The position numbers and the translations under genes are program-made. From NCBI GenBank assembly GCA_903958995.1, contig CAJBVG010000202.1:1-6533 (forward strand): a stretch of DNA of 6,533 nucleotides, given 5' to 3'. The notes below the pieces were generated by a model. The model searched no databases. It had not been told where the DNA came from and saw only the letters and a program-made list of their open reading frames with translations. This DNA is from an uncultured bacterium. GTDB lineage: Bacteria; Bacteroidota; Bacteroidia; Sphingobacteriales; Sphingobacteriaceae. Below, piece by piece: positions 1-6,533 of this stretch (the first letter of the stretch is position 1; every line of letters begins with the position of its first letter).

Positions 1-1
1 T

Positions 2-1732
2 AATATATTAAAACCTGCCTTGGCTCGTGGAGAGTTAAGGGCAATAGGAGCAACGACCCTAAATGAATATCAAAAATATTTCGAAAAGGATAAAGCTTTA
101 GAGCGTCGTTTTCAAAAAGTAAATGTAGAAGAACCAGATACTGAAGATGCGATTTCTATTTTACGTGGATTAAAAGAACGTTACGAAACACATCATAAAG
201 TTCGTATTAGAGATGAAGCGATTATTGCTTCGGTAGAATTATCACAACGTTATATTTCCGATCGTTTCTTACCCGACAAAGCCATTGATTTAATGGATGA
301 AGCGGCTTCTAAATTGCGTTTAGAAATGGATTCGGTACCAGAAGCATTAGATGAAATTGAACGTAAAATTATGCAATTGGAAATTGAGCGTGAAGCTATA
401 AAACGTGAGGGTGATGATAAGAAATTATCCATATTGAATGAAGAAATTGCGAACATGAGTGAGGATCGTAATGAGTTTCGTGCAAAATGGTCGTCGGAAA
501 AACAATTGGTAAATGCCATACAAGAACAATTGAATGCCATTGAACAATTTAAATTAGAAGCTGACCAAGCGGAGCGTAGTGGTGATTATGGGAAGGTTGC
601 AGAAATTCGTTATGGAAGAATTAAAGAAGCAGAGACCAAAGTAGAATCATTGAAGAAAGAGCTTTCTGAAAATTCATCTCGAATTATGAAAGAAGAAGTG
701 ACAGCAGAAGATATTGCGGCAGTAGTATCACGTTGGACAGGCATTCCTTTAAACAAAATGATAGAGAGTGAGCGTGAGAAATTAATTCACTTGGAAGAGG
801 AATTACATACCCGTGTTGTTGGACAAGAAGAAGCTATAGAAGCCATAGCAGATGCGGTTCGTAGAAGCAGGGCAGGTTTGCAAGATAAAAAACGTCCTAT
901 TGGTTCGTTCATCTTTTTAGGAACAACTGGTGTTGGTAAAACAGAATTAGCGAAAGCATTAGCAGACTTTTTATTTAATGATGATAATGCGATGACCCGT
1001 ATCGACATGTCGGAATACCAAGAACGTCATGCAGTATCACGCTTAATTGGTGCGCCTCCGGGATATGTAGGTTATGATGAAGGTGGGCAGTTAACAGAAG
1101 CGGTTCGTAGAAGACCATTCTCAGTGATTTTGCTCGATGAGATTGAAAAAGCTCATCCCGATGTGTTTAATATTTTATTGCAAGTATTGGATGACGGACG
1201 ATTAACCGATAATAAAGGGAGAGTGGTGAATTTTAAAAACACCATCATCATCATGACTTCTAATATTGGTGCGCATATCATACAAGATGAGTTTGCATTG
1301 TTAACGGATTTGAATAGAGACGAAGTGATTGCAAAAGCAAAAACTGAAGTGTTCGATTTATTAAAACATACTATTCGTCCGGAGTTTTTGAATAGAATAG
1401 ATGAGGTGATTATGTTCAATCCTTTAACAAGAGATGAAGTAAAAGAAATTGTGATGATGCAGTTTAAAGGGATTCAACATAATGTTGCGGAAATGGGTAT
1501 CGATTTAAGTGCTACCGAAGAAGCGATTGACTGGTTATCTCAATTAGGCTACGACCCACAATTTGGTGCTCGTCCGCTGAAAAGAGTATTGCAGAAAAAA
1601 GTCTTAAATGAGCTCTCTAAATATATTTTATCAGGTAAAGTGAGTAAAGATTCATCGATTCTGTTGAAATGCACTTCAAGTCACGAGTTATATTTCGAGA
1701 ATACTGTCTCTAAAGAGGCAATCGAAGCGTAA
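2..1732 (+). CDS. clpB: ATP-dependent disaggregase ClpB, C-terminal 576 residues (5' truncated by window edge)
   Basis: ClpB is the cytosolic Hsp100 AAA+ hexamer that threads aggregated proteins through its pore and works with DnaK. The frame is open to the left edge and reads NILKPALARGEL before the first possible TTG at 20, so that TTG is not the start. Roughly 290 residues are missing: the N-domain and the Walker A/B of the first ATPase domain. Numbering from nt 2, I see NBD1 sensor GATT (16-19), the arginine-finger pair in LERRF (R35, R36), a long coiled-coil middle domain (about 110-228) with the conserved Tyr of RYGRI (Y204), RWTGIP (244 on), second Walker A GTTGVGKT (307-314), pore-loop GYVG (Y355), Walker B LLDE (D379, E380), arginine finger NRIDE (R465) and sensor-2 GARPLKR (R524). 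The long middle domain and the absence of an IGF/LGF ClpP-docking loop favour ClpB over ClpA/ClpC. The Thr in GTTGVGKT replaces the Pro of E. coli ClpB; I believe this is common in this phylum. It ends in tandem TAA TAA (1730-1735). Nothing looks broken. Confidence 0.97.
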   Translation, partial: NILKPALARGELRAIGATTLNEYQKYFEKDKALERRFQKVNVEEPDTEDAISILRGLKERYETHHKVRIRDEAIIASVELSQRYISDRFLPDKAIDLMDEAASKLRLEMDSVPEALDEIERKIMQLEIEREAIKREGDDKKLSILNEEIANMSEDRNEFRAKWSSEKQLVNAIQEQLNAIEQFKLEADQAERSGDYGKVAEIRYGRIKEAETKVESLKKELSENSSRIMKEEVTAEDIAAVVSRWTGIPLNKMIESEREKLIHLEEELHTRVVGQEEAIEAIADAVRRSRAGLQDKKRPIGSFIFLGTTGVGKTELAKALADFLFNDDNAMTRIDMSEYQERHAVSRLIGAPPGYVGYDEGGQLTEAVRRRPFSVILLDEIEKAHPDVFNILLQVLDDGRLTDNKGRVVNFKNTIIIMTSNIGAHIIQDEFALLTDLNRDEVIAKAKTEVFDLLKHTIRPEFLNRIDEVIMFNPLTRDEVKEIVMMQFKGIQHNVAEMGIDLSATEEAIDWLSQLGYDPQFGARPLKRVLQKKVLNELSKYILSGKVSKDSSILLKCTSSHELYFENTVSKEAIEA

Positions 1733-1740
1733 TAATCTTG
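1733..1740 (+). promoter_or_regulatory. Weak candidate Bacteroidota -7 element for the downstream peptidase cluster
   Basis: TAATCTTG matches the Bacteroidota -7 consensus TAnnTTTG at five of six fixed positions. I see no TTG at the expected -33 distance upstream, so support is thin. If used, transcription would start near 1747 and place the whole hairpin at 1752-1805 in the leader of the M4 gene. A weaker alternative lies inside the hairpin loop: TATATTGC (1781-1788) with TTG at 1761-1763, which would give a leader of about 15 bases without the left arm. The sequence does not decide between them. Confidence 0.2.
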
Positions 1741-1751
1741 TGATTCTTAAG

Positions 1752-1809
1752 AATGAATTGTTGATATGGCAGGTATTTTTTATATTGCTTATTCAACAAT
1801 TCATTTTTT
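1752..1809 (+). terminator. Putative rho-independent terminator of clpB, abutting the next start codon
   Basis: A perfect 13-bp inverted repeat has left arm AATGAATTGTTGA (1752-1764) and right arm TCAACAATTCATT (1793-1805). The 28-base loop may close further through a short GGCA/TGCT pairing. A run of six T (1804-1809) overlaps and follows the right arm. The stem is AT-rich and the loop is larger than usual, so termination may be inefficient. It lies 19 bases after the clpB stop codon, the expected place for a terminator. Its T run ends at the base before the ATG of the M4 peptidase gene, so it could instead, or also, act as a 5'-leader hairpin for that gene. Confidence 0.6.
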
Positions 1810-4455
1810 ATGAGAAAAATTGTACTCAGTATTGCCATAATTCTACCAATCCTTGGTTTTTCACAAAATCAACGTCGATTAGTTTCGCCTGTATTACCCA
1901 GTGCGGTTAAACAAGCAGAATATAATACCAGAACAAATTTCCCGAGTTTTTTAAAGTTCGATTTATCAAAAGCTCCAGCAGCAATATCGAATACAGAGAG
2001 TAACGATTGGGCAACAACTATTTTCCCTTTACGTTCTGCCGATCATTTAGTGTTTAAATCGGTTAAACAAGATCAATCACAAAAAATCTACAAGTACCAA
2101 CAAACTTTTGAAAATGTACCGGTGGAGTATGCCATCTTAAACATCAAAGAACTAAATGGTAAAATAGCATCTATTACTGGCGACTTTCATGCGGGACTTA
2201 CTGTTTCGAATACGAATTCTATTTCAACAATCGAAGCATTAACATTTGCAAAATCAGCAGTGCCTGCTGAAGTATATAAATGGGAGCGTAAGCAAGAGGA
2301 GTTGGAGTTGAAAAAAGCTTTGAACAAGCCCGATTTTTCTTTCGATCCGAAATCTACATTAGTAATTCTTCCAATCGAAAAAAATAATACCAAAGAATTT
2401 AAATATGCATACAAGCTCGACATCTTTACACATAAGCCCTTGTCGAGATATAATGTTTATATCGATGCACAAACAGGTGAAGTATTAAAGAAAGTATCTA
2501 CTATTTGTTCAATTGATGTGAAGAGTACTGCCAATACGAGATATGTTGGTGTAAAAAATATCCAATCTGATAGTATTGCACCAACAAATTTTATACTTCG
2601 AGAGAATAATCGTAAAGGGAGAGGAATGCAAATTGAAACAGTTGATTGCAATTCTCTATATGAAGGTGATGCAGTTGATTTTACTAGTTTATCTAAAGTA
2701 TGGAGCATGACGAATGCTGCGAAAGATGAGGCCGCATTGGATTGCCACCATGCAGCAGAAAGCACATACGATTTTTATTATGATAGTTTAAACCATAATT
2801 CATTTGATGGTGCTGGATCAAAGATGATGCAATATGTACATTATGATCAGAATTATTTTAATGCATTCTGGACAGGCTCATACTCTTGCTACGGAGATGG
2901 TACAGCAGACCCATTAACTTACATAGATGTAGTTGCACATGAGTTAACTCATGGTGTTACACAATATACAGCTGGCTTAGATTACGAATCGGAATCCGGT
3001 GCATTAAACGAATCGTTTAGTGATGTATTTGGAACTGTTGTAGAATTCAATACACTCGGAGCTGCGAATGCTTCATGGAATATAGGTGCTCGTTCGTTCA
3101 CCTTACGCGACATGTCGAATCCACTTCGTTTTAATAACCCCGATACTTATGGAGGTGCAGCTTGGACAAATACAGTAGGCTGTATTCCTGATGGAGGAAA
3201 TGATTATTGTGGGGTACATAATAATTCTGGTGTTCAGAATTTTTGGTTTTATGTGCTTGCTCATGGTGATACTGGTGTAAATGATTTAAAAAATCCTTAT
3301 TCAGTTGTAGGTATCGGAATGAATAAAGCTGCACGTATAGCTTTTAAAAATTTAAGAGATTACTTAACACCACAATCTAATTTTGCTGATGCTCGAAGAG
3401 GATCTGTAGAAGCAGCCATTGATTTGTTCGGAGTAAACTCTCAAGAAGTACAATCGGTAATGAATGCTTGGTATGCAGTAGGTGTGGGCAAAGCATATAC
3501 ATTTTTGCCAGATATTGAATTTCATGTAAAGACTGTTTTATGTGCGCCAAATAGTATGGTAGAGTTTGTGAATGTAACGGGTAATGGAGAAACATATTTG
3601 TGGGATTTTGGTGATGGAGCAACTTCAACAGATGAAAATCCTTCGCACATTTACACTTCAATTGGATCGTATCATGTAATACTTATTGCTACGAACGTAA
3701 ATGGTAGTGATACCTTAGTACAATCAAATTTAATCAACATATTTATTGATGCACCGAAAGCAAGTACTTGTGCGGTGAATATGCTAAACCCAATTGGCAC
3801 AACCGGAATTTATAGAGTAGAATTTGGAGGAATTGATAATCCTAGTCCAGGTCCAAAGGATGAAAACCCTTACATGGATTTTAACTGTTACCGTGCAACA
3901 GTAGCTCGATCAGCTTGGTTCCCGATGAAGATTACCACTTTTAACACAAGTCCTGTATTTACTCGTGTTTATATTGATTGGAATAACAACGGTGCTTTTG
4001 ATGTTCCTCAAGAATTGGTAATGTCTACTGACAATACTTTACAATATCATTATGATACGGTTTATGTACCAAGTTCTGCGGTACCAAATATTCCTTTGCG
4101 TATGCGAGTAGTTTCTGCAAAACTTACTAATAATACTCCCGATGTTTTATGCAGTGGATTAAGAAACGGACAAATAGAAGACTATTCCGTAATAGTTACT
4201 ACTGGAGCAGGTTTAACATTTGAAGAATCCATTTCATTTGATGTTTATCCAAACCCAGCACAAAGTACACTTACCATTAACTCTTCGGATGATCAACAAG
4301 AATTTATCTTATTCGATTTATATGGAAGAAAAGTGCTGATGGATAGTTTTAGAAAATCTACCAATATTAATGTTAGTTTGTTACCAGGAGGTTTATATAT
4401 CCTTCAAGTAAAAATTGGTAAAGAAATCATCACTAAAAAAATAGCCTTAAACTAA
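1810..4455 (+). CDS. Secreted M4-family (thermolysin-like) zinc metallopeptidase with PKD, GEVED-like and T9SS type A sorting domains
   Basis: This is predicted to be an extracellular endopeptidase made as a zymogen, exported by Sec and then by T9SS. The ATG is supported by a signal peptide at residues 1-18 (MRK, hydrophobic core, ending GFS before Q19). An FTP/PepSY-type propeptide follows (about 60-226), then the M4 catalytic domain (about 240-558). Zinc ligands and catalytic residues are all present by alignment to thermolysin: HELTH (H377, E378, H381), E401 in NESFSD, D405, Y392, N351 of NAFW, R433, D465 and H470. A PKD domain (about 568-650) carries WDFGDG (598-603). A GEVED-like module (about 690-800) carries IDWNNNG (722 on) and GQIEDY (787-792). 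The sorting domain (810-881) begins FDVYPNPA and ends in a basic strand, KEIITKKIALN. Cys 280, 312, 360, 458 and 467 suggest disulfides. Calcium ligands of thermolysin are partly replaced (SWNIGAR at 422-428). No Shine-Dalgarno is visible; the bases before the ATG are all T. The next gene begins 10 bases downstream. Confidence 0.96.
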   Translation: MRKIVLSIAIILPILGFSQNQRRLVSPVLPSAVKQAEYNTRTNFPSFLKFDLSKAPAAISNTESNDWATTIFPLRSADHLVFKSVKQDQSQKIYKYQQTFENVPVEYAILNIKELNGKIASITGDFHAGLTVSNTNSISTIEALTFAKSAVPAEVYKWERKQEELELKKALNKPDFSFDPKSTLVILPIEKNNTKEFKYAYKLDIFTHKPLSRYNVYIDAQTGEVLKKVSTICSIDVKSTANTRYVGVKNIQSDSIAPTNFILRENNRKGRGMQIETVDCNSLYEGDAVDFTSLSKVWSMTNAAKDEAALDCHHAAESTYDFYYDSLNHNSFDGAGSKMMQYVHYDQNYFNAFWTGSYSCYGDGTADPLTYIDVVAHELTHGVTQYTAGLDYESESGALNESFSDVFGTVVEFNTLGAANASWNIGARSFTLRDMSNPLRFNNPDTYGGAAWTNTVGCIPDGGNDYCGVHNNSGVQNFWFYVLAHGDTGVNDLKNPYSVVGIGMNKAARIAFKNLRDYLTPQSNFADARRGSVEAAIDLFGVNSQEVQSVMNAWYAVGVGKAYTFLPDIEFHVKTVLCAPNSMVEFVNVTGNGETYLWDFGDGATSTDENPSHIYTSIGSYHVILIATNVNGSDTLVQSNLINIFIDAPKASTCAVNMLNPIGTTGIYRVEFGGIDNPSPGPKDENPYMDFNCYRATVARSAWFPMKITTFNTSPVFTRVYIDWNNNGAFDVPQELVMSTDNTLQYHYDTVYVPSSAVPNIPLRMRVVSAKLTNNTPDVLCSGLRNGQIEDYSVIVTTGAGLTFEESISFDVYPNPAQSTLTINSSDDQQEFILFDLYGRKVLMDSFRKSTNINVSLLPGGLYILQVKIGKEIITKKIALN

Positions 4456-4465
4456 TCTTATCATA

Positions 4466-5035
4466 GTGGATATATTTTTAGAATTCTTAAGGCAAGGTTT
4501 TTTTCATATCCTCGATTTTCAAGGATTAGATCATTTGTTTTTTCTATTAGTGATTGGCGTTATTTATAGCCTTCGCGATTGGAAATCATTATTGTGGGTA
4601 TTAACAGCGTTTACACTAGCACACTCTTTGAGTCTGGCATTATCGCTATTCAATGTTATTAATATTAACATGAAATACATTGAATTCTTAATACCAGCGA
4701 CCATATTTTTTACCTGTGTTGAAAATATATTTTTTCTTTCCGTCAATAAATACCGTGTTTTATTTGCTGGATTATTCGGATTAGTACATGGCCTTGGTTT
4801 TTCTAGCTATCTAAAAGAAATATTTTTAGGGATGAATTTTAATTTGTTTCAAACCTTATTGCCCTTTAACATCGGAATTGAAGTTGCCCAAATTTTAATA
4901 ATTAGTGTGTTGCTTGTAGGCTTACATTTCTTTTATAAGTTGAAATTAATACAGCCATGTAATGTTATACGATTAGTGAGTGCATTTATAGGAGTGCAAG
5001 CGATTGTATGGATGATAGAGCGTTTCCCTTTTTAA
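4466..5035 (+). CDS. HupE/UreJ-family-like integral membrane protein, putative divalent metal permease
   Basis: This 189-residue inner-membrane protein has about six hydrophobic helices (roughly 21-35, 42-62, 72-92, 97-112, 130-155, 168-184) and no separate signal peptide. It resembles the HupE/UreJ_2 family, whose members are linked to nickel or cobalt uptake for hydrogenase and urease. Family-like polar motifs lie in the helices: H14 and GLDHLFFLL (D22, H23), FTLAHSLSL (H53), E86 in CVEN, GLVHGLGF (H108) and FNIGIEVAQ (E139). The conserved His and acidic residues are likely metal ligands, but the substrate cannot be read from the sequence. GTG at 4466 is chosen because an in-frame TAA sits at 4448-4450, no ATG precedes the first DH motif, and the next in-frame ATG (residue 69) would delete the first two helices. 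It starts 10 bases after the M4 stop and ends 17 bases before the M1 start, so cotranscription is likely. No hydrogenase or urease genes are in view. Confidence 0.85.
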   Translation: MDIFLEFLRQGFFHILDFQGLDHLFFLLVIGVIYSLRDWKSLLWVLTAFTLAHSLSLALSLFNVININMKYIEFLIPATIFFTCVENIFFLSVNKYRVLFAGLFGLVHGLGFSSYLKEIFLGMNFNLFQTLLPFNIGIEVAQILIISVLLVGLHFFYKLKLIQPCNVIRLVSAFIGVQAIVWMIERFPF

Positions 5036-5052
5036 CCCATAACCCAATATTA

Positions 5053-6533
5053 ATGATAAAGAAATTCACCCTCGTTTGTTCTCTTTTAGTAATCGCATTA
5101 GTTGCGAATTCACAAGGAACATATAATAATTCTAAGTTTCATCAATTAGAAGAATGGTGGCCAACACCAAATGAGTATAGAAATGGAGCAGGTGCTCCTG
5201 GGCATTCGTACTGGCAACAGAAAGCCGATTACGATATTGCTGTTACTTTAGATGATGATAAGCAAACGATTACTGGTTCTGAGAAAATTACGTATACTAA
5301 CAATTCTCCAGATGCTTTAACCTATTTATGGTTACAGCTCGATCAAAATATTTACAAAAAAGGATCGATGACAGATTTGACGAGTACTCGTGATGATATT
5401 CAAAGCATGGGCTTTGGTGGTTATAATTTTATGTACAATGATTTTAATGGTGGGTTTGATATCGAGTATGTAAAAGATGGCAAAGGCACAACATTGAAAT
5501 ATACAATCGTAAATACGATGATGCGAGTGGACTTGCCTGCAAGTTTGAAAAAAGGGGAGCAGTATGTATTACAAATTAATTGGAAATATAAAATCAACAA
5601 TACTAAAACGAATGGTGGAAGAAGTGGAGCAGAGTATTTTGAAGAAGATAAAAACTGGATAGATTTAATTGCACAATGGTATCCGAGAATGTGTGTTTAT
5701 AATGATGTACAAGGTTGGAACCACAAGCAATTTATTGGAGGTGGGGAGTTTGCTACTTGCTTTGGTGATTATAATGTATCAATCACTGCACCAGCAGACC
5801 ATGTAGTTACGGCTACAGGCGTTTTGCAAAATCCTAATGATGTATTAAAACCAGAATGGAAAAACAGATTAGCTAAAGCAAAAACTGCTGATAAACCTGT
5901 TATTATTATTACTCAGCAAGAAGCTACTGAAAATGAAAAGTCGAGAGCTAAGGGCACTAAAACTTGGAAATTCTCAGCAGATAATGTTCGTGATTTCGCT
6001 TGGGCATCATCTCGTAAATTTATTTGGGATGCCATGAATGTAAGAGTAGGCAATAAAGATATTATGGCAATGTCGTTTTACCCTAAAGAAGGAAATCCAT
6101 TGTGGGAGAAATATTCAACACATTCTATTGCACATACATTAAAAGTATATTCTCGCTATACCGTGAATTATCCTTACCCTGTAGCCATTTCAGTAAATGG
6201 CCCTGTTGGTGGGATGGAATACCCAATGATTTGTTTTAATGGACCTCGTCCAGAGAAAGATGGAACGTATTCTTCAAGAACAAAGTATGGTTTAATTTCT
6301 GTGGTCATTCACGAAGTCGGACATAATTTCTTCCCGATGATTATTAATTCTGATGAACGTCAATGGGCATGGATGGATGAAGGTTTAAATACATTTTGCC
6401 AATATTTAGCGGAACAAGAATGGGAAGAAAAATATCCATCAGGTAGAGGCGAAGCACGCAAAATTGTTGGGTATATGTCGGGAGATAAAGCAACATTAGA
6501 TCCTATTATGACTAATGCAGAGTCGGTATTACA
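5053..6533 (+). CDS. Secreted M1-family zinc metallopeptidase (aminopeptidase-like), N-terminal 493 residues (3' truncated by window edge)
   Basis: The frame opens at ATG 5053 and runs off the right edge without a stop. Residues 1-20 form a signal peptide (MIKK, hydrophobic core, ANS before Q21). Cys9 is too close to the N-terminus to be a lipobox. An N-terminal M1 beta-sandwich-like domain (about 55-280) contains QWYPRM and a following GGGEFATCFGDYNV segment. The catalytic domain carries the exopeptidase-type motif GGMEYP (386-391, E389) and the zinc motif HEVGH (H420, E421, H424) followed after 18 residues by E443 in WMDEGLNTF, the classic HExxH-x18-E of clan MA M1 enzymes. The catalytic Tyr expected downstream would lie past the window edge, as would any T9SS sorting domain. 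The family removes N-terminal residues from peptides; substrate preference is not evident. It probably acts in the periplasm or outside the cell. It is the third gene of a tight cluster with the M4 peptidase and the HupE-like protein. The leader is 17 bases, AT-rich, without a Shine-Dalgarno. Confidence 0.94.
   Translation, partial: MIKKFTLVCSLLVIALVANSQGTYNNSKFHQLEEWWPTPNEYRNGAGAPGHSYWQQKADYDIAVTLDDDKQTITGSEKITYTNNSPDALTYLWLQLDQNIYKKGSMTDLTSTRDDIQSMGFGGYNFMYNDFNGGFDIEYVKDGKGTTLKYTIVNTMMRVDLPASLKKGEQYVLQINWKYKINNTKTNGGRSGAEYFEEDKNWIDLIAQWYPRMCVYNDVQGWNHKQFIGGGEFATCFGDYNVSITAPADHVVTATGVLQNPNDVLKPEWKNRLAKAKTADKPVIIITQQEATENEKSRAKGTKTWKFSADNVRDFAWASSRKFIWDAMNVRVGNKDIMAMSFYPKEGNPLWEKYSTHSIAHTLKVYSRYTVNYPYPVAISVNGPVGGMEYPMICFNGPRPEKDGTYSSRTKYGLISVVIHEVGHNFFPMIINSDERQWAWMDEGLNTFCQYLAEQEWEEKYPSGRGEARKIVGYMSGDKATLDPIMTNAESVL

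Noticed and set aside
20..22. TTG as a start codon for the first reading frame
   Set aside because: The frame stays open to the left edge and the upstream residues NILKPA continue a conserved ClpB segment, so the gene is cut by the window and does not start here.
854..1113. A 14-base direct repeat GCGGTTCGTAGAAG at 854-867 and 1100-1113
   Set aside because: Both copies encode the conserved ClpB segments AVRRSR and AVRRRP in the same frame; coding constraint and shared codon choice explain it.
1239..1258. ATC triplet run in clpB resembling a microsatellite
   Set aside because: It encodes the conserved hydrophobic strand TIIIMTS of NBD2 and has only four repeated units.
4440..4470. Possible terminator or promoter between the M4 and HupE-like genes
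   Set aside because: The gap is only 10 bases, no inverted repeat is present, and TAATCTTA overlapping the stop codon is a poor -7 match without a -33 element.
250..4746. Open frames of 60-102 codons on the minus strand within clpB, the M4 gene and the HupE-like gene
   Set aside because: They lie fully antisense to well-conserved genes, have no recognisable domains, and their compositions (runs of Ser, Asn, His, Leu) mirror the codons of the plus-strand genes.
5033..5046. Tandem TAACCCA heptamers between the HupE-like and M1 genes
   Set aside because: There are only two copies, one containing the stop codon, with no symmetry or known site; too little to call a regulatory element.

Overview
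The window looks like a chromosomal segment from a member of the Bacteroidota. The DNA is visibly AT-rich. The 881-residue secreted metallopeptidase ends in a type A type IX secretion (T9SS) sorting domain, a signal confined to that phylum. Start codons lack a Shine-Dalgarno sequence, and all three visible stop codons are TAA. I cannot place it below phylum level from the sequence alone.

Layout, all on the + strand. (1) 2-1732: the C-terminal two thirds of ClpB, the disaggregase ATPase, cut by the left edge. (2) 1733-1809: a short intergenic region holding a perfect 13-bp inverted repeat followed by a T run that ends directly against the next start codon. (3) 1810-4455: a complete secreted M4 (thermolysin-like) metallopeptidase with propeptide, PKD, GEVED-like and T9SS sorting domains. 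(4) 4466-5035: a small HupE/UreJ-like membrane protein with a GTG start. (5) 5053-6533: the N-terminal part of a secreted M1-family metallopeptidase, cut by the right edge. There is no gene-free stretch longer than about 80 bases, and I see no RNA genes, mobile elements or CRISPR.

The last three genes are separated by only 10 and 17 bases, so they probably form one transcription unit, distinct from clpB. Two exported zinc peptidases flank a predicted metal-permease-like membrane protein. A link between metal handling and metallopeptidase function is a reasonable inference but is not shown by the sequence. The housekeeping part is ordinary. The points worth a second look are the terminator-start codon overlap, the M4-HupE-M1 cluster, the altered calcium-site residues in the M4 enzyme, and the GGMEY variant in the M1 enzyme.
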